A stretch of DNA of 64,000 bases from Lichenostomus cassidix. Lineage: Eukaryota; Chordata; Aves; Passeriformes; Meliphagidae. Position numbers and translations under genes: made by a program. Where the stretch lies: assembly GCA_008360975.2 (NCBI GenBank), contig CM039183.1:41965850-42029849 (forward strand), read 5' to 3'. Within the stretch, counting starts at the first letter, position 1. Every line of letters starts with the position of its first letter. Shown piece after piece: positions 1-12,800 of the stretch. Below the pieces are notes generated by a model that was not told where the DNA came from, did not search any database, and saw nothing but the letters and a program-made list of their open reading frames with translations.

Positions 1-639
1 TTCTGAGGAGCGAAGTGATTGAAATCAATCATATTTTATAACTCACAGCAGTTTCTGTGAGCAACTTGAAGATCCAGCTGCCCCACTAGTACCAGGTTTC
101 CATCAGTGGAAATGCTGGAAATGGCTGCAATCCAGCTGTCAGAAACAGCTTCTTAGTTCAAGTTATCCTTACAGGAATAGTGGCAAATGGACAAAACCAC
201 ATGACCACTCCACACAAATGTCTGACCAGATGTGCAGTATTGGGAAGATGCAGACCTGACTGAAGACTAAACAGAATTTTTCATCCCAAGACCAAGGCAT
301 ACAAGAAGGTATTCCTGGCACATGAAGGGTGAGTTGGAGGAAGGAGAAAAGGCTGAGTTATGCAGGCTGCAAGGGGAATGGGAAGTGACAGTCCAAACAA
401 CACAGCCATGGAGTAATTTTTTGTGGAAGGAGCTTCTTGGGTTCACCCACCTCTCAAAGAGGCCCAACTTCAAAGTAAGAGCAGGTTGCTGAAAGCTTTG
501 ACAAGCTGACCTCTGAACATCTCAGTTCAACATGTGCAGTTGGCACAACAGAAGGAAGTGATGCCATCCAGGGCCACCTGGACAAGCCTGAGAAGTCAGC
601 CCACATGGACCTAATGAGACCCAACATGTCCAAATGTGG
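1..639. other. Intergenic, no feature recognised
   Basis: Moderate-GC sequence with short chance open frames on both strands and no splice-consistent coding signal. It runs up to a CR1 fragment; older CR1 sequence may extend into it but I cannot align it. Confidence 0.4.
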
Positions 640-975
640 TACTGTACCAGGGTAGACACAGCCCCGGATGTGAGTACAGACTGGGAGAAGAACCCTTTGA
701 GAGCAGCCCTGTGGAGAAGGACTTGGGGGCTCTTGGGGATGAAAAGCTGGACATGAGCCAAGAGTGTGCACTTGCAGTTCATCATGGACTGAAACAAAAG
801 TATCGTGGGCAACAGGTCAAGGGAGGGAATTCTGACCCTCTTCTCTGTTCTGGTGAGATCCCACCTGCAGTGCTACATCCAGCTCTGGGGTCTGTAGCAC
901 AAAAAAGAAGAGGGACCTGTTGGATGGGTTCAGAGGAGGTCCATGAAGATGATCACAAAGGTCTTCCAACCCAAG
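640..975 (+). mobile_element. CR1 LINE fragment, C-terminal reverse-transcriptase ORF, internally deleted
   Basis: A plus-strand frame reads YRLGEEPFESSPVEKDLGAL then DEKLDMSQECALAV, the usual decayed form of the CR1 ORF2 C-terminal region, followed by a stretch like the CR1 'SALVRPHLEYCVQLWGP...RVQRRATKMI' block at nucleotide level. At AGATGATCA (947-955) the match switches to the CR1 3' end (aggtcttccaacccaagcca), so several hundred bases of the element appear to be missing. Non-functional. Recognised from memory of avian CR1 sequences. Confidence 0.75.
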
Positions 976-1214
976 CCATGCCATGAAGTCCACCAGAGAA
1001 GGAGGTCCAGCCACCTCAAGGGGCAACAGGCTGCAGTGATGAACTACTGTCACTGCCATTTTTTTTGCTGACAATTAACCCAAATGTCCCTTGTTGCATC
1101 TTGTGGTGGTTGCATCTTGTTCTTTCTGTACCTTGTAGAAGAGTCTGGCTCTTCTTTCTCTATGACCCCCCATCAGCTCATGGGATTCTGTAGTTATTTC
1201 TTCATCTTAACTGC

Positions 1215-1640
1215 TCTTATCCAGGCTGCACAAGCCCATCTCTTTTAGCCTCTTCTCATTTGTAATGTTCTCCAGCCCCCTAAGTGTCTTCATAGTCATT
1301 TTCTGGCCTTGTCTCACTCTGTCCAAAACTGCACCCTGCTCCTTAGGTGGCCTAGAAAGTGCCAAATAGAAAGGCATAATGTTCTCCTGAGCTGCTGGAA
1401 TGCTCCTGCCCACAGTGTGGTTGCCCTCTGTCTCTGCTGGGAGGTCCTGCTGGCTGCTGAGCAGCCTGAGCTCACAGGGTTCCTGGTCCTTTTCCATAGA
1501 GCAGCTCCTGAGGCAGTTGGTTCCCATCCTGTGCTGTTGTATGAGCTTGCTCTGCTCTACGTGCAGGTCTGTGTTGGTCTTCATAAGGCTCTTATCAGCC
1601 TTATTCTTATAAAGCCATTTTCTTTGATGGTTGAAGTCCC
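1215..1640 (-). mobile_element. CR1 LINE fragment, opposite orientation
   Basis: On the minus strand a frame ends LRGLENITNEKRLKEMGLCS then LDKSS, matching the CR1 block RGLEHLSYEERLRELGLFSLEK; upstream MGTNCLRSCSMEKDQ resembles W.ESS.AEKDLG. It therefore covers part of the same ORF2 segment as the 640-975 copy, in inverted orientation. Heavily diverged and non-functional. The surviving 166-codon frame on this strand is a remnant of this element, not a host gene. Confidence 0.7.
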
Positions 1641-3021
1641 TCTGAGTGACAGTTCTGACATCCAAGGAGGTGATCTCTCCCCACCACCACAATTTGCGGT
1701 CATTCACATCTCTCCCAGTTTCTATTTTCCTCCTGTGTAGTCTTTTACTTGGTTAGTATTGCATGGGAAGGTGGACAAAATGACTGACAGAATGTGCAAA
1801 TGTATCCCAGCATCACACATTTTTCCTGCAAAGTAACATCTCCATTTGTATGTCTGGCAGCATGGCCTGTGCAATTCCCTTCTGATTTATTAACACTATC
1901 AGCAGGAGACATCAAAAATTCCTAAGCAATACAAAAACCAAGACAGTTGTCTCAGCAGGTACCAACCTCACATGCAATGCACATACTCTCCTCTATTGCT
2001 AAAGCCAAAAAGTGGCTGATTATTAGTTCTTATCAACTTATTTGCATATATACACACAGACATCCCACTCAAGAGACTCAAAGAACAACATTTTTATTTA
2101 TCAATGGTCCAACTGCAGCAGAAAACCACCCTCAGTGTTGCCTCAGCTCAGAAACCCAGGGGGTCTCTAAAACATTCAGCTCCACACCACACAGGGTCCC
2201 ACACTTCCACTGCGGTCATTAATCAATGCTTCACTATCATGGTGATGTGGGGCAGACTGAGGAGAGAGAGTGCAAGATGAAAAGTGCCACTTAGTGCTAG
2301 GTGGGATACAAACTCCTGTCTACCCTTACAGGGACTGAGGCTCTATACCTGCTTGCCAGTTTAAAATTTTACTGGTTTTACCCGTTTGCATGGCGTGTGT
2401 CTTGCCGGGTGCACTGATGGGGCTGATGGCAATCTGAGCTGTCTGCTGTCAGATGTACAGCCACAGCCTGAGCTGATGGCTCTGATACTATACCTCTGAC
2501 CCCTCCTGCCAGCAAAAAGTGACAAGGACAGCATCATGGTAAATCCAGAGGGTTAACAGAGAGATAAAACCATGGACAGATATATTTGTGTATGGCAGCT
2601 CTTTACCATATAGAGTTACCATGCCTGTGCTTATGAAGAGCAAAGCATGCAGGAATTAAGCACAAGCATTTTGTTATTTCCATAATCTTCTTCTTATAAA
2701 AAATACACCTGATTTATATTGGGCTGAAATCAGAGACTTCAAGGAATTAATTTTCAGTCCACACTGCACTCTGAATCAGTTTTGATTGAGCCAAGGCTTC
2801 TCATACCAGGCCCTCACCCTGGGCATGCAGGGAGGAATGTAGGAATATGGGAATGAAAGCCTCCCCATGCCTGGGGTGGTGCACGTTCTGCAGCCAGTGG
2901 GGTCAAATACAACCATCTCACCAACGGTGTCAGCTTGGTTGGCTTTGAGGCAGCACCCTGGAATGTCAAAGTACTTGGATCAGGAGAAGGTACGTGCAGG
3001 GGTGTGAGGAAAGGAACACAG

Positions 3022-3039
3022 GCATCAGCATGCTGATGC
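3022..3039. repeat. 18-bp perfect palindrome
   Basis: gcatcagca followed directly by its reverse complement tgctgatgc. The centre is GCATGC. No evidence of function. Confidence 0.9.
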
Positions 3040-3825
3040 AGCTGCCACAGTAAAAACCTCAGCCAGCTCAAATGTACATGCCAGCCTGCTCACATACTCA
3101 GCCTGAGAGCTCCTCTGAGAGAGAGGCATGTAATTAATTAATTAGTCAATAAAAATACACGGTTACTGTCTATTGGTCACTAGCATCTTATGGAGATCCA
3201 TTCACCCAATACCACTAGAAAGACACCAGCAGAAAGCCTTGACCCCACCCCTGTTGACTGCTGACTTCAGCAGAGATCAGGTTTAGGGACTGCTGCATAC
3301 TTGTGTGATCAGCTGTTCTGCCTTTTGGGAATGGTTGAACCAATCCAGACCTTTGCTTTGGGGAGATACTTGGTTTGGACAGAGATATTTTTTTCTTGTG
3401 CAAACTGGGTATCTTTTCCCTCTGGAAAAGTTGGGTCCAGCCCTTTATTTCTTGTTATGTTGGCAAAGGGACCCCAGATCTTCTTTATTCTCCATCAAGA
3501 GGAGTTTAGCGAAGTGGAGTTGATCGCTCATCTGCCCACTGCTCCCTTTCCCACCTGCACAGGAGTGTCAGATCCACTGCTGATAACCCTAGGAGCTTCC
3601 TAGAAGATAGAAAAAAATGGTTACTTTTGTGTCCTGATGCCTCACAACTGGGGCTGCAGTAACTAAACATTTAATCCTTGCCATTATCTTTGCCTTGAAG
3701 AATGTAGTAGTAGTCCTTAATCCATTTTAATTTGGATAGGAACAACATGCTCCTGGAATGCAATGCTTCTCATGTTTTAATGTGCTCACTCAACTGCAAT
3801 ATTCAGAGAAGTGAGTAATAGCAGC

Positions 3826-3851
3826 AATGTATAACCCTAATGTATAATCCT
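3826..3851 (+). repeat. Tandem pair of 13-bp units
   Basis: aatgtataaccct is followed directly by aatgtataatcct, differing at one base. A simple local duplication. Confidence 0.85.
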
Positions 3852-6800
3852 AATACAAACTATGTGGTGGAAGAGTAATCTAAATTGTGTTTCTGAACCT
3901 CTTCTTCATTAAATTCAGCTAGGAATTCAGGAACAGCCCAGAACATGGCCTTGGGAGTTTTGAATTCCATCTGTCAACACCCCTAGTGAACTGGAATTTG
4001 TTGGTCTTTCCAGAGCAGCATTGGTTGTCATCTGCACTCTATGCTTTCTGATGAAGTTATTACACCCAAGGTAGCATTTTTAATATATGACTCAATTTTT
4101 TTTTCCATTACTTTGTTTCTGTCTCATCAGATGGACTTGATTACATTATTTATGGCTCAAATCCAGCCAGTTTTCAGTGTGTATTACATGGACTTGTTAC
4201 ACATGTCCCCAGTAATTAATTGCTGTGGATGGAGCAATTCTGCCCACTCTGCAAGCCTCATCATAAACATGCTTTGTCACACCACACATCAGAAACTGAA
4301 GATACCCGCAGAAATTTGGAAAAGACATGGCCATATAATTTCAGCCTGGAAGCACAGCAGAGGCTTAAACTGACCACAAGCCATTGGACCCGAGGCAGGA
4401 GAAACTCTTTGGCCCTGTTTGACACCAGAGATCAAATGTGGCAGCTGCTGTGCTCCATTTGAGTCTGACCATTTATGAATCAGCTCTGTCTCCCTAAGGA
4501 CAGCCAGACCTGGTCAGTCTGCAGGGGAAGAGCAACACAAGTGACTCATAAGGGATGATTCACTCCTGCTGAGAATTCAGATGTCCTGATGGAGATGCTG
4601 CAAGTGCTGTACTGTGCAAAACCCTTAGTGCACCAGAGGTTGCTGTCTGGATGCTCCTAGAAAGAAATGCCAGACCTTACAGTGCATCTATAGCTACAGT
4701 TTTTTCTGCCTTTGTGATCCAGGGTACCATTGAATCAGAGCCAAAGTCTAGCACAGCTGATCTTGTACCTATTTATGTTGTGTTCACCACTTCCCTCCTG
4801 AAAATAAAGCAAGGATCTCTTAGCCAGGCACACCTTTCCCCATAAGCTCATTTTTGTGTCCATTACATCAGGTGGCAAAGCAGCATGGCCACCAGTGCCC
4901 TGAAAACAGTCTCTTGCTTTGTATTTTGGGGTGTTTCAGGTTCTAAGGCTGCTGCCTCTGGAATTCAGCCCAGATGGCCAAATCGCAGCTCAGCTGCCTG
5001 GAAGGTTTGAGAGGTGTGGGCAGGATTTAGGTCTCTCTCCATCCTTCACCACCCCTTGTACCTGCAGGTGCTCAAATCTGCACCTCACAATGGCCATGTT
5101 CCCTTATTATTCTCGGAGGCTGCCAACTTTGGAGTAGGTTAATGAACGAAAATAACATCTGTAGTAGCTTATAAGTGAGCTAATTCTAGAACAGACTGTT
5201 GTGGGTGAAGACAAGGTATATCTGTAAATCAACATCTCTCCAAATGCCAAATTCTAACCATCTGCTATAGGCAATTACAGAAAAAGAAATCCCTAAGAAA
5301 ATATAATCTCTTTCATAGGAAAACTGCAGCAGCCCAAAATGCAGCAGCCAAGCTATATAGTTAGGTATCAGCAACCCCCAAGCTGTACTATTTATAGAAA
5401 AATTAGGAAAATGGACCTCACATGTCCTTTTTCACAGAGGAAAGCACCTCACAGAAGTCTTGCTTTACTTGAGTTCCTGTGTTTCCAGTACCACTAGAAG
5501 AACAGTATGAAACCTGTCAGTAAAGAGTTACTTGGATATTTATTTTTAAAGAAATGCAAGTCAAGCTAGTGAATATGTTGTCTGTGCTGGCATACAGACA
5601 TTATTGTCATGGTTATGTAGATTTGAACCTTCCTTACTGCAGCTCACTGGCTTTTTTTTAATAGCCTTTTTTTGAGTTTCCTCCATGGCTGTGCATTGAC
5701 TGCTGGGCAGAAATCCCCACAAACCCTACTCAGGCAGCACTCCTGTGTAGGTGCTGGCAAAACCCTCAAGTGTTCTACAGGGCTTTCACTGTTGCAGAGA
5801 TGTCTGAGGACAGAGACCACAGTGCTGAACTGGAAAACCGGAGAGGAGCTCTTCAGGCTGGCAGTCAAGGAGGCCAAAAAAAGAAAAGAGAAGCAAAAGA
5901 AAAAAAAAGGAAAATATTCTTGTGAACTCTGCATCACTGAGCACTTAACAGTATGTTTAGTAAGGGTTCCTATGACTTTGGGGGCAGATACAGTTTTCTT
6001 CATATCCCCCCAACACATACAAACACACACTTTAAGACACTGGACAGTATTTTTCTGTTGTCAGATCGCATTGAAGATTACAATAAGCAACTTTACTAAT
6101 ATATTATTACTGCCATTATTCAAGCAATTCCCTCTTTTGAAGTTATGAAATATGGATAATAAATAGAATCTGAATAAGCACATATTTTCTTTGTTATGTT
6201 AATGGCCTGGCTGAAGTCCACCAGAACAAGCTTGTGTGTGTGACTGATTGCTTTGTTTCAAACCTCTGGATACTTTATACAAACAGGCTCAAAAAAGGGC
6301 ACTGTGCACAGACCTGTTCATTTGGTCCTACCTCAGCTGGGAGAAGCACCCAGTCTGAAAACTGTTTTTTAACCAAGACATTCTTACAGTAATGAAAATA
6401 AATTCATAATTGGCTTTTGAAAAAGAATTCTCCTAGAAATAGGCAATGAGAGTAGTGTTTTTGGGCTTCTTCTATAAAACAGTGTATTTCTTACAAAAGT
6501 TTATCAGAGCCCAATCCATGGACAACGGATGATTCATTTGGATGAGCCAGTTACTCTCATAAGTCCTAGTTTCTCGGATATGAAAACTTGACCAGACAAT
6601 GAAAACACATTTAAAGTACAAGCTAAAGCAATGGGTGTAATTCCTAGAAGTGACTAGGAATGTGACCACTAAATTCATTCAAGGTATGCCCACCACCTTG
6701 GCTTAGAAAAAGTGCTGTAAATAAAATTTCCTCCAAGATTCACAGCATTTTTTGCCTGATTTGAATAACACAACAATAAGAACATTCTCAGTTTCTCTGC

Positions 6801-9800
6801 CTCCAATTTTGGTGTCCTTCCATTTTAACCCCATCATCATCATCCCACCTGGATCAGCATCCAGGTTTATAACCATGTTTTCTCAGACCTCAAGTTCTTA
6901 AGAACCTGGCAAAAACCATAATGAACAATTTTTTTCCCACAAAGGAGCTGGACAGGCTGTACAGCTAAATCTTGTGCAATGTTCAAACACCTGGAAATAG
7001 AGGACTTGTAAGTCGCCAAAAAATTATAACTGCTCTTCAGTCTTTGAAATTTTCCAGGAGGAAGTGAGATCATTTCCTGAAGTGTTTAAATGGCAAGGCC
7101 TTTTCATCCACAAAGTAATCCTGTGAACCCTGGCAATTTGCTTTGGAATTTGCTTTGCTTTCATGAGCTGATTGCATCCAGCAGGATTAGCAAGAGCAGC
7201 TACCCCAGATAATCTCTCCTGCCACATGATGTTCACCTCTCTACATGCACTTACAATGAACAACCACAAACATCTGATCAGAGCCTCCAGTTCCCACTAC
7301 TATGGGAATTCAGGCTGGCAAACTCACCAGCAGCCTTCACTTTTGTTTTGTTTTACTGACATGGACATGGAGACTGTGAGAGCCTCCCCACTGCCAGCCC
7401 TGACACAGCAGCACTGTCACAGTCACACAGGACATGTGGAGCTTGAGCAGCCAGAGGAGGAATTCCCTCACTCTGTGCTACAATCACATTTCATGTCGGA
7501 GCTGAACAAGCACATTTGGGTTGTGTCCTGTCTGCAGCTCAGCTTTTAGCCTCTCTTTCAAGACTCAAAACAGAAGTGCCCACTAACATCAGTTTCAGTG
7601 ATATTGATACCTTCTAAGTACCTAGTTGGAGAGTGACAACATATTAACCCATCGTATCTAGGCTACCAAAAATCCTGCTGCTTTCTTTGCTCCCTGCAGC
7701 TCAGGGAGGAGCACAGGGAGTGGGGTAGGGAGGAGGAGGGAGGACTGTTGCTCTAAGCACTTCAGGTACAACCAAACCCCCGAATCCTCCTCTTTCCCTG
7801 CTACTTACTTTATTCTCAAGCCAGAAGTAGTTACTGTCTTTCTGAGCACAATATTAAGTCATCAAAGGTGTTGTGCCTGCCAAATTGTTCACTAAAGATG
7901 GAGTTCCTTTGGGTAATACTCCTCTGAAGCTATTGTCTCCTCAAAGCACAGTGCTGACACCACACCAAGTAAACAAATAAGAGAACAAGTTCCCAAGGAT
8001 CTGCAGGTTATGGGATCTGACTCTGCTTTTATATCCTTTTGTTAATCAACAGTAATGCCTGAGCAACCTTAGATCCCAGCTCCCAAGTGGAGACATTCCA
8101 CCTTGGCTCCTAAGAAGAGCAGTCACAAACCCCTGAGCTATAAAAGTGCAAAGCATTTGATGAATTTCCCCATACGAAAGTTTCAGAAGACATAAATACA
8201 AACCTGCAGTTTCCCCTTGGGGCAGGACAGATCCCATGTGTCCAAGGGAGGCACCTGGAAGTAAGAAGAGAGAAGAGTGAGCCCATATTAGACTTTTCAC
8301 CCAAAGCAAATGCTGTCTGCTCTGCCGAAACTGCTGTTTCGCCTGCCACATCCTGCCTGCCCTTTTCTTCTTTCAAGATCCCATGCTGAAGCTGGCAGAG
8401 ACAAGTGAAACTCTCTGTCTGAGCCATCCTGTGGGTGAGAAGCTTTCTTCAAGGAAGTTATTCTACTCAGGGAATCTGGCAGTCCATAAATCACAAGAGT
8501 AATGTTCATTGTAAATTAATGCAGAATCAGCCAGGCAGAAAACTCCAGTGGCTATAACATTTCACGCGTTATAAATAGGAGTAGTTGCTTTGTACAACAT
8601 GAAATAACCAAGAAACAATAGGATATCTCTTACAAAGACTGCCTCCATGCACCTGAAGAAATTAATAGTGTCACGTATTTTATGATCAATGCTTCAAAGG
8701 CAAAAATCAACTCCTTCTTCTTGGCCGATCTCAGGTGAAATTGAGTTTGTTGTTTACCTCCTGCACTAGAAAGGGAACAAAGCTTTGTGCATTGTTCATC
8801 TTTTATCATCATGGAAAAGAAATAAACAGATTTCAGTATAACATTTCCCTGGTTCCAATTCATATCAAAGTGCCACTGAACCTGCTAACATGCTGAGGTT
8901 CAATGACAGACTGATGGAACCATCCAAATTTGAGTCAGGGCTTCTCCAGGGTCAAGAGAGAGCCCTAGGGCTCAGGCTTGGAGCAGCCTGTCAACAGAAT
9001 ATATGGTGGGGTGGCAGAGGCTCTGGCCTGCAGCATGGTCTCCCCATGTCCTGCTCAGTTTAATCCAATTTCCCCTCCTAGGTCTGGCTGTCCAGGGCTC
9101 TGGGATAAGCAGAGAAAACACTGGGACAACACCCATTTAAAGACCGTCACTACCCCAGCTGTCTGCAGCTCCAAGCAGCAATCAGCTGTTGAGAAAAGAG
9201 ATATATCCCTCTGGGAACAAGCTGGATGTCTGGTATTAATGAGTCATGTCACTGCTTTTTCATTCTTAAAACAAAAATTGGAACGCCTTTATGCACAGTG
9301 AAGGTGCTTGTGTCACATCTGGCTAATCAAACTGCATTTTGGCTGCTCCTGGGAGGTGTCACAGCCTACTCCACCTGGGGTGGGAAGCCACGTGGGACCT
9401 CCAACAGGGAGGTTGTTGCATAAAAGCACATCAGGCCAGAGTTCCAGGAGGAAAACCTGAACAGACCCTGTCATTCCCATGCTCTCCATTGGCTCCCTGT
9501 TGTGTAGCTGCACTTAGCCTGTGTTCCCTTAGCCCTTACTTTCTATTTTTAAAAAAGCTCTAGACCTTCACATTCAACTGCCTTTGAAGCTCCCCTGGCC
9601 TTCCCATGCTCTTGCTGGTGCCTTAAACAATGAAGTTAACATCAGCTCAGTAAAAAACCAGATGAACACCCTCCAAGCAGGCAAAGTGGAGGCAGAGTGT
9701 TTGCATGGCAGAACACCCAGAGAACATGTAACCATGACTCTGTGCTGAGGAATCTGCTTTCATTGCCCACCAGTGGCTCCTCTGGCTTACATCAGCTGCC

Positions 9801-12800
9801 AGCTTGACCCCCCGTCTCAAGGGCTGAAGTTATTTATGAGGGACCACAAAGTCACAGCAAACAGGGAGGTACCCAACTCCACTAGTCAGTGGGGGTTAGA
9901 CAATGAGGACCCCAGAGTTCAAATGCTCTTGCTGTATCAGGTGCTATGAGGCTTCATGTGACCCCTCGGGGTCAGCACAGGGAAGTTGCTCTACTGGGGC
10001 CACTTGGACTGTGTGGCACTGGCAGCACAGGGGACCCTGCACCCTCCCACTGGACTGTAATTGGAGAGGTGGAGATGGCAGCTCAGCAAATCCCATCATT
10101 TACAGATTCCCAGAGCAGAGTTGGTTTTTTGCTCCTTATTGCACTCTTCTTTATCTGTGGGTGTCGTATTTCTCTCAGCACTGGTGTTGCTTACTCCAAG
10201 ACTATCAATGAGCTCTTCTTGAGGTCTCAGGAGAGGAAGTCACTCTGTGAAATCCTATACTCTTTAAATTGAGAAGGACATTTGATATATTGCTAGGGAT
10301 TATTATAAAATATACATGTCTGGTCCCAAATCTAGCCTTGGAAAACTCTTGTATTCCTTCCCTGGAAGATAGGAACCTGGTTTAGACTAGAAGTCAGGTA
10401 CAGTCAGGTTTCCCATTCTCAAAACAGGTCTCTACCATGAGACTTGCAGAGTGTATTTGTACTTAGCAACAAAATGGGTGGGGATGGGGGAGAACCACAT
10501 GGGTTTCTGCACTAGGAATCCAAAATATTGCATTCAGGCTTTAGCTGGTTCAGTTTTCTTCTAAAGCAGTGCCTGAAAAGCTTTCTGAAAAAGGGAAATA
10601 GACATTTTCTCAGACATAATCAAAGAAACTCATGATTCCACAGAAACACTGTGACTTTGGCTGTCATCTGTGTGTAATGAGGCAAGCAATGGAAACAACC
10701 TGTCTTTTGCTACTTATGTTTTCAGTGTGTCAACACATTCACCTATCTGTACCTTACATCATACTGTGTATATTGGCTCAAACACAATTATTTAGAAAAT
10801 CTGTGGAAAGACTGTGTGACTGAAAAACTGAAATGTGGTATAATCCTAGTAACTCCTAGGTAACAGCACAGAGCTCTTATCACAATCTCTTCATGCATTT
10901 GATTTTGCCACTAAATCCCTCATGCTCTCCCAAGCTAGTTATCCTCACAGGCTGGAGGTCAGGTTGCACCCAGAATGGATGATTCTTCTCTGATAGCATG
11001 TCCAATATGAGGGAGATTCCCTGCCTTCAGCAAGTTTTTTAAATGAGATTATTGATTTCATTTTGCAAGCGAATCAAGGTAGATCACCTGACCAAGAGTG
11101 CTGGGATTTCATTTGAGCGGTAAGGACAAAAGGTGAAAGTTTTTCTGTTATGTGGTGAGCACAGTGAGCAAAGAGACTCCTCCAGTTTTGAAACTCTCAG
11201 CTGTGCCCTGGCCTTTTTTGAAGGAAACCAAGAGCAACAGAATCCCTGGTTCTTTCAGCAGCTCACTGAGGTGCAGTTGCTTAAAATGATGTAAGTTTTC
11301 CCTTAAGTCATTCACCTAATACAAGGTTACCTTCCCTACATTGGTTATCAGATCCAATCTGGAAGTTCAAAAGGACCTTCATCTCTGAAACAGTGCAGCA
11401 CGTGGGAGGAAGGTCAAATGATCTGAAATACAGGATAGCCCCAAAAGGAGATTCTCCTGTGAGGTTTGGCATGTAAATTGCTGCATTCCCTCATAAACCT
11501 GTCTCTGGGTAAGCTACTGGAGAAAGACTCATAAAAGAAGAAATACTTTATAAGCTGAAAGTGGTCTTGCAAAAAGTAACTCATTTCAGAGAAACAAATA
11601 CGGTCTCTTCACAGGGGATTTCATACACACTGTTTCCATAATTGCTGTTGGATTATGGATCATTTGTGCCTGGCACCAGTGCATTCACCTCTGGGGTAAT
11701 GGGCTCTATCAGCAAAAACAAAGATGCTCTGCCCTCTGTTTTCACAAGGGAGTGACAGAACTCAGGCTCCACAGAGCTGGGCAAGTTTTCCTGCCACAGC
11801 ACCAGTTTACATCAAAGGCATGATGGTGTTTCCTGCCAGATTGAAGGCAGTGCTTTTCGATGCCTGTTCTATTTAGGGAATGCATGTAGCTCTCTCCAGG
11901 CTCTGGAGAAAGGAGACTAAACTGCAGCAGCCTGGCCTGCCCCAAGCACAGCCCCATTTTACTAAGTCAAAGTAAGTACATTCCCAGCCAAACTCTTCAC
12001 TGGTATAAATGGGAGAGAGGGTGAGCCTTCAACCCCTCGACATGTTGGTGGGTGAGCCATTCCAGCCTGCTGGGATTCCAGTCCATGACACATATCCCAG
12101 GCTTCAGCAAGGAAACCCTGGGCATGAAGAGGGGGAGGCAAGCAGACATGTTGCTCTTTCAGCTACTCTGGCTCCTGTGATCCTGGCTCTGTTCCCCAAT
12201 ATAATTTCCATTACCTTGAAGAATGATCCAAACAATCCAGTAACACAATCAACCGAGTATGAAAAAGACCCAGAGGTGACTCAGTATGTTGGTGCCATGG
12301 AGGCATAAATGTAGTGGTGAATCTCAGTAGCTCCTGTTCTCTCTGGCTCCTGAGCAGCCGAAGGGACTCTGAGCACCAACCTGCCTTGCAGAAATCCCCT
12401 TAATGCATGTTCTAACTGCTGTATTCAGCCACTGATGGCTCTCTTTGCAGAAAGCCAGAAATGCTTCATTGTTTAACAATGCTGTGTGTTAGAAATAACC
12501 AGAGAATTTAATTTCCACACACAGGTAACGTGGTTTGTATATTTTTGCTCTTTGGAGAGTTTTATCTGTGGAGTGTAAGACAAAAGCATAGGTAAAAAAT
12601 CCCTGTCACTGCCTATTTTTTTGTTCAGTGGCGCTTCTGCTTTGCACTTTGTTTTTGCACTGTCATTTCCAAACTGATCACAACAACAAATTCATTTACT
12701 GTTTACTTGAATCATGTAGCATATTGAGTTTCATTACAAGCATCCAGAAAACATTTTTACTCAGATAATCCTTTATGGCCCTAATGTTCGAGGATCAATT

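Noticed and set aside
1207..1707. 166-codon minus-strand frame as a host protein
   Set aside because: Its C-terminal half matches the CR1 ORF2 pattern; it is a decayed transposon remnant.
5672..6148. 158-codon plus-strand frame
   Set aside because: Lys-rich low-complexity centre produced by an A/G-rich tract, no family motif, and an opposing long frame on the other strand.
12009..12308. 99-codon plus-strand frame starting near a TATA-like sequence
   Set aside because: No recognisable motif and no splice or poly(A) context; not distinguishable from a chance frame.
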